Source: Gammaproteobacteria bacterium
GTDB lineage: Bacteria; Pseudomonadota; Gammaproteobacteria; Enterobacterales; Kangiellaceae
DNA length: 64,000 nt
Assembly: GCA_013373375.1 (NCBI GenBank)
Contig: JABXHY010000005.1
Coordinates: 186,001 to 250,000 of the forward strand
Reading direction: 5' to 3'
The translations under genes and the position numbers were made by a program. Within the stretch, counting starts at the first letter, position 1. Every line of letters begins with the position of its first letter. Below, in pieces: positions 1 through 7,606 of the stretch. The notes under the pieces are model-generated. The model made no database searches. It had not been told where the DNA came from and saw only the letters and a list, made by a program, of their open reading frames with translations.

Positions 1-413
1 ATGGTTGCTAAGTTAAAAAAGTTAGCTTCTGACTGATAAGGAGTGGGGTTAAGAGCGAATCGTTGTCCATTAACCAATACTAAAGTTCTACCAGGACCAA
101 ACCCTCTTAAATTAATCGCTTGAGCCGCAGCGGTAAATCCATTTGGGAACTGATCGCCTTCTGCAATTGACCCTGTTTGTGCGGTTAAAGAAATCAATGC
201 GTCGTATAAATTAGTATGACCTAACTTAGCAAGATCTTCAGAAGTTAAGGTTAAAATTGGAGCAGGACCGTCCAAATCTGTCTTTTTAATGAGAGAGCCG
301 GTTACAACAACCTTGTTGCCAGTTTCATCCTTTTTAGTATCTTGTGCTGCAAGCGCATTATCGACGTTACCGAAAGCAACTATTAAGCTTGCGACGACCA
401 AGTTCAGACGCAT
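1..413 (-). CDS. TonB-dependent outer-membrane receptor, N-terminal part (runs off the left edge)
   Basis: The reading frame is open from an ATG at 413 down to base 1, so about 137 residues of the N-terminus are present. It begins with a Sec signal peptide (about residues 1-22, ending in an ALA-type site). A TonB plug domain follows: a VVVTGS-type segment, then SEDLAKLG, LRGFGPGRTLVLVNGQR and a Pro/Tyr-containing stretch. These are typical of the large receptors of marine gammaproteobacteria that take up siderophores, glycans or peptides. The beta-barrel lies outside the window, so the substrate cannot be guessed. A GGGG run about 8 bases before the ATG is a weak ribosome site. Confidence 0.85.
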   Translation of the reverse strand, partial: MRLNLVVASLIVAFGNVDNALAAQDTKKDETGNKVVVTGSLIKKTDLDGPAPILTLTSEDLAKLGHTNLYDALISLTAQTGSIAEGDQFPNGFTAAAQAINLRGFGPGRTLVLVNGQRFALNPTPYQSEANFFNLAT

Positions 414-561
414 TAATGTGTACCCCAAAAAATTCCGAGTTTATATACAACCGCCAAGCTAGTAATCATAACACGTGTTGAACCACTTCCGAATATCCTT
501 ATGAATATAACACCATGCAATATTGTTAAGTTTTGCCCTGAGTACTAGACTGGCGTAATTT

Positions 562-580
562 TTTACAATTTAAATGTAAA
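562..580. promoter_or_regulatory. AT-rich inverted repeat upstream of the receptor gene
   Basis: TTTACA and TGTAAA arms (6 bp, perfect) are separated by 7 AT bases, about 150 bases upstream of the receptor start. It could be an operator, but AT-rich repeats of this size arise by chance, so the call is weak. The rest of the 414-637 gap shows no gene. Confidence 0.2.
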
Positions 581-637
581 TTTGTCACAAATCTTTATGT
601 TAGTAAGAGAATTGGACACTTACAAATTAGTGTCACT

Positions 638-904
638 CTACAAGTAAAGCTTCGCTAATGAATTAATATAGGGCTTAACGGCCTCATCTAATGGTACTTC
701 AGAAGCTTTTTGCAGAACTGACCTTAATACACGGCGCTCATCTTCATCTACTTCTCCATCTTCCAATGCTATTGTAATGATTCGCTCAAGCTCATCGACC
801 GAATAAGTTCCATCTTTTGCAAAGGATTTAATAGACTCCATAATCATTTTCACATGACTGGGTATCGCATCTAACTTATGTTTTCGAATATCCGACTGAC
901 TCAT
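638..904 (-). CDS. small acidic protein, possibly TerB-like
   Basis: 88 residues, ATG start with an AGGAG ribosome site 9 bases upstream. I do not recognise the gene firmly. The middle has an acidic stretch DGEVDEDERRVL embedded in predicted helices, reminiscent of the TerB/DjlA-type helical fold, where acidic residues may bind metal. There is no signal peptide or membrane segment, so it is probably cytoplasmic. It follows the phosphoribosyltransferase gene by only 6 bases, so the two are likely cotranscribed. A 6-bp stem (615-634) just after the stop has no T-run and is not a convincing terminator. Confidence 0.7.
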   Translation of the reverse strand: MSQSDIRKHKLDAIPSHVKMIMESIKSFAKDGTYSVDELERIITIALEDGEVDEDERRVLRSVLQKASEVPLDEAVKPYINSLAKLYL

Positions 905-910
905 AAAACT

Positions 911-1468
911 TCACTCCTGTTTGACCGCAAATATTCCTGGGGCGTTTCTCCAAAACTCTTTGTAATCCATACCATAACCAAAAACATATCGGTCGGGAAC
1001 TTCTAGACCTACATAGTCAGGAGTATATTCTGGATCGGCCTTTCGATCATGTATTTTATTAACCAGAATTGCAGTGTCGATACGACTCACTTGTTGCGCT
1101 TTCAAGCTTTCAATAATTGCCATAAGCGTATGCCCTTCGTCATAAATATCGTCTAGCAATAAGATATTTTGCCCTCTCAAGTCAAACTGCGGCATCACTT
1201 TCCAATGTAACTCTGTGCCTTCAAGTTTTCCTCGATACCGAGTCGCATGGCAATAATCGACTCGCAAAGGAAAGTTTAGTTGAGTCAGTAACTGGCCAGC
1301 GAATACCAAACCTCCGTTCATAACACTTATTACGACTGGGTTTAAATCTTTTAAATCATGATTGATCGACTGACTCATTTTATTTATCGCGGTGTTCACT
1401 TGCGAATTATCAAAAAGGCAGTCGGACATATTCATTATGTTTTCGATGGTGCTTAATGCTTCGTTCAA
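911..1468 (-). CDS. hpt: hypoxanthine-guanine phosphoribosyltransferase
   Basis: Purine salvage enzyme joining hypoxanthine or guanine to PRPP, giving IMP or GMP in the cytoplasm. The PRPP-binding motif is visible at about residues 102-114 (ILLLDDIYDEGHT), and VMNGGLVFAGQLL at about 49-61 supplies the early loop. The C-terminal DRYVFGYGMDY segment matches the HGPRT subgroup of gammaproteobacteria. 185 residues is normal for the family. The chosen start is TTG at 1468, with AAGGA 10 bases upstream; a later ATG at 1435 has no ribosome site but remains possible. Confidence 0.88.
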   Translation of the reverse strand: MNEALSTIENIMNMSDCLFDNSQVNTAINKMSQSINHDLKDLNPVVISVMNGGLVFAGQLLTQLNFPLRVDYCHATRYRGKLEGTELHWKVMPQFDLRGQNILLLDDIYDEGHTLMAIIESLKAQQVSRIDTAILVNKIHDRKADPEYTPDYVGLEVPDRYVFGYGMDYKEFWRNAPGIFAVKQE

Positions 1469-1509
1469 AATAAACGATTCCTTATTCGATTCAGGTCTAA
1501 AAGTTTAAC

Positions 1510-1731
1510 TTAATCTTTCGAATCAATTGAAACCCACTGAATTAAGTTATCAATTTTCTTATTTGAATGCTGTTGATTATCAGATTTGGAGTCATCACTG
1601 TTTCCCATTTTTTCGATGAAACCACACTCAACGCACTCAAAATATTTTGTACCTTTGCTTTCACCTAACATTAACGAATCAACTTCATTACATTCTGGGC
1701 ACTGAGCTCCGGCGATAAAGCGCTTTTTCAT
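1510..1731 (-). CDS. yheV: YheV family putative metal-binding protein
   Basis: 73-residue protein with two CxxC pairs (Cys11/Cys14 and Cys33/Cys36) forming a probable zinc ribbon, followed by a polar tail rich in Ser, Asp and Asn. It matches the YheV family (DUF2387), whose function is unknown. Its ATG overlaps the stop of the upstream yheS gene in an ATGA arrangement, so translation is probably coupled. The same pairing of yheV near yheS is seen in enterobacteria, which supports both names. Confidence 0.85.
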   Translation of the reverse strand: MKKRFIAGAQCPECNEVDSLMLGESKGTKYFECVECGFIEKMGNSDDSKSDNQQHSNKKIDNLIQWVSIDSKD

Positions 1732-3671
1732 ATGGCTGCCTGCAACTCTTCAGATAATCTCAAAGTTTTTGCTTCTAACTCTTCTTGAAGTTCAAACCAT
1801 TGACTCTCGTCTTGTTCGAGTTGTTGTTTCAATTGAGCTTGTTTACTTAATAACTCTGCTAGTCGTGATTTTTTTTCATCTTGATACAACTCGGGATTCG
1901 CAAGTTCAGTTTCAATATCGACTAATTGCTGCTGGAGTTTTTCGACAGACGACTCTAGCTTATCGACTTGTTTTTTGAGCGGTGCAAGTAGCTGTCTTAT
2001 TTTTGCTTGCTGCTGCTTTTCTCGCTTGCGATCTATTTTCAGTTCTTCCGATGCGCTTTTATTATCACCCATTTCTGATGTTAGTGATTGTTCATTTCCC
2101 CAGCGATTAGCCTTTAACCACTGAAGATAATCACTGGTGTCGCCCTTAAACGACTCAACCGACCGATTGTCCACCAAAAATAACTCATCAACTGTCGCAT
2201 CAAGTAAAAAGCGATCATGAGAAATGAGGACAACTGCACCAGCAAAATTTTGTATCGCCATCGTCAAAGCGTCTCTCATTTCCATATCGAGGTGATTGGT
2301 TGGCTCATCCAACAAAATTAAATTTGGGCGTTGATAAATCATCAATGCTAGTACCAATCGAGCTTTCTCACCACCAGAAAACTTCTCTACATCATCAAAT
2401 ACTTTATCACCATGAAAGGCAAAACCACCGAGATAATTTCGAACCTGTTGTTCAGTTAAATTGGCATCCAGTTGCTGCATTTGTGCAAATGCACTTCGAT
2501 TTCCTTCAAGTTGTTCGAGCTGGTGTTGCGCGAAATATCCTATTTTTAAGTGCTTACTTTGCTCTCGATTTCCATTTACGGTAACTTCGGTATTAGCAAT
2601 AGTTTTCAGCAAAGTTGACTTACCTGCACCATTACGACCTAATAACCCAATTCGACTATCACTTCTTATCGAAAAATTTATATTACTTAAAACCTTCAAC
2701 TCATCATAACCAGCGTCAACATTTTCAAATCGTAATAGTGGATCAGGCTTATGCTTCGGTTCAAAAAAGTCAAACGACAAACTCTCTCTCACTTTTATAT
2801 TTTCGACACTGGCCATTTTTTCAAGTGCTTTAACACGACTTTGAGCTTGCTTAGCTTTACTTGCTTTAGCTTTAAACCGATCAATAAAAGACTGTAAATG
2901 TGCAACTTTAGCTTGCTGCTTTTCGAACTGCTTTGCTTGCAATGCTTCTTGCTCAGCTTTAATTTTGAGAAAGCGTGAATAATTTCCACTGTAACTTGTC
3001 ACTTTGCCTTGGTTGAAATGCAATACTCTGGATGAAAGAGCATCTAGGAAATCTCTATCATGCGATATTATTAATAAGGTGCCGGAATAAGTTTTCAGAT
3101 AGGACTCCAGCCAAAATACAGCGTCTAAATCTAAATGGTTGGTCGGTTCATCTAATAATAATAAATCTGAAGGCTTTAACAGTGCTTGAGCTAAGTTCAA
3201 CCTAACACGCCACCCTCCAGATAAATTAGATACTGATTCAGACATTTGTTGTTCACTGAATCCCAGTCCATTTAATAACTTAGCAGCCCTTGCTGGCGCA
3301 TCATAGGCGCCAAGACTGTCAAGTAATGCATGAGCCTCAGCCATTGCGGTACCATCATTCCTTTGCTCAGCAGATTCAAGTTTACTTTGCGCGTCTCTAA
3401 GATCGGCATCACCATCAAGAACATAGTCTAAAGCGCTTCTTTCTAATCCTGGTGTTTCTTGTTTTACGTGGGCAATTCGTAATTTTGCTGCAAGTTCAAC
3501 TTCGCCTTCATCGCAACTTAAGTCACCAAGTAATAATTGAAATAGCGTTGATTTCCCGCAACCATTGGCGCCTACAATTCCAATTTTTTCACCTTGGAAC
3601 AGAGTGAGATCAAGGCTCGAAACGAGTGTATTTGATCCTCTGGAATAACTGACATTGGAAAATGTAATCAT
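1728..3671 (-). CDS. yheS: ABC-F family ATPase YheS
   Basis: Soluble ABC-F protein with two ATPase domains and no membrane segment; members act on the ribosome. Walker A motifs are GANGCGKST (about residue 34) and GRNGAGKST (about residue 345). Signature motifs LSGGW and FSGGE are each followed by LLLDEPTNHLD. A charged linker with LQSFIDRFKAKASKAKQAQS separates the domains and a Lys/Glu/Gln-rich coiled coil ends the protein. I start at ATG 3671, since family members begin directly with MI-F; the frame stays open to a TTG at 3689. There is no clear ribosome site. yheS precedes yheV with a 4-base overlap. Confidence 0.92.
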   Translation of the reverse strand: MITFSNVSYSRGSNTLVSSLDLTLFQGEKIGIVGANGCGKSTLFQLLLGDLSCDEGEVELAAKLRIAHVKQETPGLERSALDYVLDGDADLRDAQSKLESAEQRNDGTAMAEAHALLDSLGAYDAPARAAKLLNGLGFSEQQMSESVSNLSGGWRVRLNLAQALLKPSDLLLLDEPTNHLDLDAVFWLESYLKTYSGTLLIISHDRDFLDALSSRVLHFNQGKVTSYSGNYSRFLKIKAEQEALQAKQFEKQQAKVAHLQSFIDRFKAKASKAKQAQSRVKALEKMASVENIKVRESLSFDFFEPKHKPDPLLRFENVDAGYDELKVLSNINFSIRSDSRIGLLGRNGAGKSTLLKTIANTEVTVNGNREQSKHLKIGYFAQHQLEQLEGNRSAFAQMQQLDANLTEQQVRNYLGGFAFHGDKVFDDVEKFSGGEKARLVLALMIYQRPNLILLDEPTNHLDMEMRDALTMAIQNFAGAVVLISHDRFLLDATVDELFLVDNRSVESFKGDTSDYLQWLKANRWGNEQSLTSEMGDNKSASEELKIDRKREKQQQAKIRQLLAPLKKQVDKLESSVEKLQQQLVDIETELANPELYQDEKKSRLAELLSKQAQLKQQLEQDESQWFELQEELEAKTLRLSEELQAAI

Positions 3672-3727
3672 ATAGTAATTGCGGCTCAAGCTTGGTAGGG
3701 TGAAGTTAAAAAACGAGAGATAACCCC

Positions 3728-5143
3728 ATGGCAGATTCCACTATTGTATTAATTACCTTGGTAATTTACAAAATAACCTTGCTTGTGATTGGTATCTGGG
3801 CGTCGAAAAGGAGTCGCTCGACAACCGATTTCTTTTTAGGTGGCCGACAAATGGGTGGAATGGTCGCCGCAATAAGTGCTAGCGCTAGCTCAAGCTCAGC
3901 CTGGACATTACTCGGAGTAAGCGGTGCGGCTTATTTATGGGGACTATCAGCAATTTGGCTTTTTCCTTCTGTGATGCTGGGCTTTTTATTTAACTGGTTG
4001 TGGGTTGCTCCAAGACTAAGGAAACTCAGTAACAAAGAACAAGCCATCACCGTCACCGATTTACTGGTTCCTGAGCCATCCCAACACTTTGCGCAAACCA
4101 TTCGAAAAGCTGCAGTTTTAATCATAATATTTTCGTTTACATTTTATATTGCAGCACAATTTAAAGCTGCCGGCACCAGTTTCAGTTCAGTTTTCGAATT
4201 GAGTTTTACGCAATCAATCATTCTTGGTGCCGCCATTATTATGATTTACACCATGTTAGGAGGGTTCTGGGCGGTCAGTGTTACTGATACTCTTCAAGGG
4301 TTATTAATGGCGATTACGGCTGTAATTCTTCCAATTGCCGCATTAATCGAAATCGGCGGATTTGATGAGCTATTCCGTTCTCTCGCACTTGTCCAAATTC
4401 CTGAGTATGGCAGTTTTTCTGGTCAGCATTACGGTATCGCAGCTATCGGGTTTGCGCTTGGTATTTTGGGTATTGGAAATGGATATCCTGGTCAGCCCCA
4501 TGTCGTAAACCGCTTTATGGCGCTTAAAGATGAATCAAGTTTAAAACGAGCAAGAACAATCGCTTTGGTTTGGGCTTTTTTTGTGTATGTTGGAATGTTG
4601 CTACTCGGTTGGAGCGCGCGCGTGCTGATACCAATTGCGACTGATAATGAGTCTATCTTTTTTGAAGTTACCCAATTACTTTTTTCGCCAGTCGTTTCTG
4701 GAGTGATGATCGCAGCGATTTTATCTGCAGTTATGTCGACTGCCGACTCACAAATATTAGTTGTTTCTTCCGCAGCTTCTTACGATATCAGTAAAAAACA
4801 GCAGCATGGCGTCGTTACTGCGAGGCTAAGTGTTGTAGGTGTTTGTTGTCTCGCCGTATTGCTCGCATTATTTTTAGATGAATCGATTTTTAATCGCGTT
4901 CTATTCGCGTGGCACGCGATAGGCAGCAGCTTTGGGCCGGTGTTAATTGTTCGTTTACTTGGAAGAAAACTGAGTAATAAAGGCGCTTTGTTTGCAATGT
5001 TGTCTGGTTTTGGGTTAACAATTTTAATTAATGGTTACTCGGATCTTCCTGGCGATGTTGCTGAGCGATGGATACCATTTATTACCGCTCTTGGATTTGC
5101 TTTATTTCATTCATCCAATCCAAAGAGCCATCATTATCAATAG
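3728..5143 (+). CDS. sodium:solute symporter, PutP-like
   Basis: 471-residue inner-membrane protein with about 12-13 hydrophobic helices, of the SSS family closest in pattern to the sodium/proline symporter PutP. Matching landmarks are FLGGRQMGG near the N-terminus, GGFWAVSVTDTLQG, GYPGQPHVVNRFMA and SAVMSTADSQILVVSS, which carries the conserved Ser-Thr of the second Na+ site. In helix 2 the segment SASASSSSAW has Ser where E. coli PutP has Asp55, a residue important for sodium. The substrate is therefore uncertain. It is transcribed away from yheS, with about 56 bases between the two starts. Confidence 0.85.
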   Translation: MADSTIVLITLVIYKITLLVIGIWASKRSRSTTDFFLGGRQMGGMVAAISASASSSSAWTLLGVSGAAYLWGLSAIWLFPSVMLGFLFNWLWVAPRLRKLSNKEQAITVTDLLVPEPSQHFAQTIRKAAVLIIIFSFTFYIAAQFKAAGTSFSSVFELSFTQSIILGAAIIMIYTMLGGFWAVSVTDTLQGLLMAITAVILPIAALIEIGGFDELFRSLALVQIPEYGSFSGQHYGIAAIGFALGILGIGNGYPGQPHVVNRFMALKDESSLKRARTIALVWAFFVYVGMLLLGWSARVLIPIATDNESIFFEVTQLLFSPVVSGVMIAAILSAVMSTADSQILVVSSAASYDISKKQQHGVVTARLSVVGVCCLAVLLALFLDESIFNRVLFAWHAIGSSFGPVLIVRLLGRKLSNKGALFAMLSGFGLTILINGYSDLPGDVAERWIPFITALGFALFHSSNPKSHHYQ

Positions 5144-5182
5144 TTTCAGCAAAGTTTAATTAAATACCATCCCATAAAAGAG

Positions 5183-5218
5183 CACTCTGACGAGGTCATC
5201 CATGTTCTCGTCAGAGTG
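5183..5218. repeat. perfect 12-bp stem with 12-base loop between convergent genes
   Basis: CACTCTGACGAG and CTCGTCAGAGTG are exact reverse complements separated by 12 bases. It lies 40 bases after the symporter stop and 45 bases after the stop of the opposing small gene. On the minus strand a short T-run (TTTT) follows 4 bases beyond the stem, so it may terminate the minus gene or act as a bidirectional terminator. On the plus strand no T-run follows. Confidence 0.6.
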
Positions 5219-5263
5219 GTGGAGCTACTTTAATTCAATATAAATTTAAGCAGTTACTGTTAC

Positions 5264-5479
5264 TTAGGAGGCCGCGGGCTTTCCTTCTGATACAGTGTCA
5301 GCAGTAGTCTCGGCACTTTCCATGGTCGAACTGCTGGTAGAATTTGCATCAGCAGATTCATTGGAGGATTGTTTATCACTCAACCAATAATTCACTTTTG
5401 CTTTAGTTTTGTGGAACAACTCATGCCAAAACTCATGAAATGCAGCTCCAACTACTATTCCAACTAATAAATACAACAT
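5264..5479 (-). CDS. small single-pass membrane protein, unknown function
   Basis: 71 residues from ATG 5479, which is preceded by AAGGAGAGG at ideal spacing; an in-frame start further upstream at 5506 lacks this and is less likely. Residues 2-16 form a hydrophobic, glycine-containing segment (LYLLVGIVVGAAF) that probably anchors it in the inner membrane. A short His-rich stretch (FHEFWHELFHKTK) follows, then a low-complexity Ser/Thr/Glu/Ala tail. I do not recognise the family. It has its own strong ribosome site and a downstream hairpin, so it may be a single-gene unit. Confidence 0.7.
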   Translation of the reverse strand: MLYLLVGIVVGAAFHEFWHELFHKTKAKVNYWLSDKQSSNESADANSTSSSTMESAETTADTVSEGKPAAS

Positions 5480-5749
5480 AAACCTCTCCTTATAATGGTC
5501 TGCCAAAAACTAACGTTTGATTTGTATCAACCTGCGTCTGAAAAAGCTTATCGCTTATCAATCAGCTGTTTGAGTAACTTAAAAGCTAGAAACATGCCAA
5601 AAATAACCTATTGATATTTATGAAGTTTATTGACATCTGTTATTTGATTATTTTTGCTTTTCGCCAATTTGGCTAATTTATGGTGAATTTTCTTTAAAAA
5701 TCCTCGTACAATCGACCACTTTGTAGATGTTTTGACAGGCGTTTATTTT

Positions 5750-7144
5750 ATGCAGTGGTTAACCTTGTTGCCCCCAATTGTTGCGATCGCTTTAGCCGTA
5801 TGGAAACGCGAAGTCATACTCGCACTATTTGCCGCAATATTAAGCGCAGAGTGGTTACTTGCTGAATTTAATTTAGGAACTGGTTTTGTTAATACTGTAG
5901 AACGTATGGTCTCCGTATTCGCAAGTCCTGGCAACACTCGCATCTTATTATTCAGTTTGTTGGTTGGTGCCTTACTCAGCCTGATGCAAAAATCGGGCGG
6001 TGTAAGTGCTTTTGTGCAATGGGTCGGGCGAAAGGGTATGGCAGACTCACCTCGAAAAGTTGGGCTGCTTCCTACTATTATGGGCATTCTCATCTTTATA
6101 GAGACCAATCTTAGTGTGCTTACTTCTGGCATTCTGGCGAGAAATCTTTTTGACCGATTTAATATGAGTCGGGAAAGACTTGCCTATATTATCGACTCTA
6201 CTTGTGCACCGGTTTCGGTCATTATTGTTATGAATGCATGGGGCGCTTATGTTTTAAGTCTTATCGATGACTTTTCATTTTCGAATACCAATCAAGTGCT
6301 GTTCAGTTCCATTGCATTAAACTTTTACGCGCTAATTACTTTGGCACTCGTTTTTTATACCGTCCTATCGAATCGAGTTCACGGGCCAATGAAAACCATC
6401 GAAACTAAAACACAGCAGCAGGGGTTAGATGTACTTGAGCCTCCTAGTAAAAAGCGCTTCATGTTATTGCCCCTTGCAACCATGATTGGTGGAATAATCT
6501 TTTTTATGTGGTTGACTGGTCTACAGAGCCTTAAAAGCAACTCGCCAGAATCTATCGATTTTTTTGATGCGCTACTGGCTGGGTCAGGCTCGAAAGCAGT
6601 TCTGTGGGCAACATTTTCTGCCTTAGTGGTTGCTTACATACTATTGAAAACTCAAGACTCAAGGCGCCATAAGGAGCTAGTAGGGTGGGGCTTTGAGGGA
6701 ATGAGTAAGTTACTAGGTCTGGTGACTACTGTAATGCTCGCCCTGGCATTAGGCTCTAGTATGAAAGCACTCGGTACAGGCGATTTTGTTGCGCAAATGA
6801 TCAGCGGCCATTTACCTATTTGGTTAGTAACGCCCTTAATTTTTCTATCAGCTGCGGTAATTTCTTTCACAACAGGCACGTCCTGGGGAACCTTTGGCAT
6901 TCTAATTCCAATTGGCATGCCTGTTTCGATTAGTCTAGGTATACCGCCGGAGTTAGTTCTGGCCGCAATTTTAGGCGGAGGAGTTTTTGGTGATCATTGC
7001 TCTCCAATATCAGATACCACCATTGTGTCGTCATTGGCAGCAGGTTGCGACCATCTGGATCATGTAAAAACTCAGCTGCCCTATGCCTTAACGGCTGGAA
7101 TAGCAACACTAGTACTATACGGATTAGCAGCGTTTACTTTCTAA
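5750..7144 (+). CDS. nhaC: Na+/H+ antiporter, NhaC family
   Basis: 464-residue inner-membrane protein with about 11-12 hydrophobic segments. The segments GGGVFGDHCSPISDTT and FTTGTSWGTFGILIPI near the C-terminus are hallmarks of NhaC-type antiporters, which exchange Na+ for H+ in pH and sodium homeostasis. I use ATG 5750 (MQWLTLLPP), weakly preceded by AGG about 10 bases upstream; the frame extends to TTG 5732. The 5480-5749 gap has several possible -35 boxes but no convincing pair. A role exchanging an organic acid or amino acid cannot be excluded, as some NhaC homologues do so. Confidence 0.85.
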   Translation: MQWLTLLPPIVAIALAVWKREVILALFAAILSAEWLLAEFNLGTGFVNTVERMVSVFASPGNTRILLFSLLVGALLSLMQKSGGVSAFVQWVGRKGMADSPRKVGLLPTIMGILIFIETNLSVLTSGILARNLFDRFNMSRERLAYIIDSTCAPVSVIIVMNAWGAYVLSLIDDFSFSNTNQVLFSSIALNFYALITLALVFYTVLSNRVHGPMKTIETKTQQQGLDVLEPPSKKRFMLLPLATMIGGIIFFMWLTGLQSLKSNSPESIDFFDALLAGSGSKAVLWATFSALVVAYILLKTQDSRRHKELVGWGFEGMSKLLGLVTTVMLALALGSSMKALGTGDFVAQMISGHLPIWLVTPLIFLSAAVISFTTGTSWGTFGILIPIGMPVSISLGIPPELVLAAILGGGVFGDHCSPISDTTIVSSLAAGCDHLDHVKTQLPYALTAGIATLVLYGLAAFTF

Positions 7145-7159
7145 ATAGATGGTTAACAA

Positions 7160-7414
7160 TTAACTTTTTGGGTTAACCAATTTTTCGAGTTCTAAAACTT
7201 GCAATTCAAGAGACTCCAGTTTGGCTCGAGTTTTTTGCAGTACTTTAGCTTGCACATCAAATTCATCACGGGTTACCAAGTCCAGTTGGCTAAGTTGCGA
7301 CTTAAGGATTCGCCTGGCTTGATCTTCAAAATCTTGGTGTAACTTTTTTAGTTCTGGCGGAATTATTTGTGACATCTTGTTTGCCAGATCATCTATAATC
7401 GACGCGTCAATCAT
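7160..7414 (-). CDS. ubiK: ubiquinone biosynthesis accessory factor UbiK
   Basis: 84 residues, matching the BMFP/YqiC family. The N-terminal half is amphipathic and includes MSQIIPPELKKLHQDFE. The C-terminal half is a coiled coil (VLQKTRAKLESLELQVLELEKLV) that trimerises in known members. UbiK helps the Ubi complex of aerobic ubiquinone synthesis, together with UbiJ, by handling the lipid intermediates. It is a single gene convergent with nhaC and divergent from speA. ubiD and fre are found elsewhere in the window. Confidence 0.9.
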   Translation of the reverse strand: MIDASIIDDLANKMSQIIPPELKKLHQDFEDQARRILKSQLSQLDLVTRDEFDVQAKVLQKTRAKLESLELQVLELEKLVNPKS

Positions 7415-7450
7415 GGTGTACGAGCTCTCTTTAGGTAGTTAAACTGGGCT

Positions 7451-7483
7451 GAAGGTCAACTATAGTGAATTTATTTGACCTTC
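7451..7483 (-). promoter_or_regulatory. 9-bp inverted repeat framing the likely ubiK -10 box
   Basis: GAAGGTCAA (7451-7459) and TTGACCTTC (7475-7483) are perfect reverse complements with a 15-base spacer, 37 bases upstream of ubiK. On the minus strand TATAGT (7459-7464) can serve as the -10 with TTAGAA (7481-7486) as a weak -35 at 16-base spacing. The arms therefore lie around the core promoter, which suits an operator. A leader-RNA hairpin is the other option. No known regulator site was recognised. Confidence 0.45.
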
Positions 7484-7606
7484 TAACAATCAATGGGGCG
7501 ATTATATCAAAGTTTTTAAACCATTAATTTTCGGTTTTTTGAGATTTAGCAGCTTGTTACTCATGATTAATATTCAATGTCCAACAAATGAGAGTATTCA
7601 TAACAC

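Noticed and set aside
615-634. GACACT/AGTGTC stem after the small acidic gene as a terminator
   Set aside because: Six pairs, 8-base loop and no T-run on either strand.
5743-6132. 129-codon frame antisense to nhaC
   Set aside because: Lies over membrane helices of nhaC, where complementary frames stay open by composition.
7150-7170. GTTAA-CAA-TTAAC with five T after nhaC as a terminator
   Set aside because: Only five AT-rich pairs and it overlaps the end of ubiK; too weak to support.
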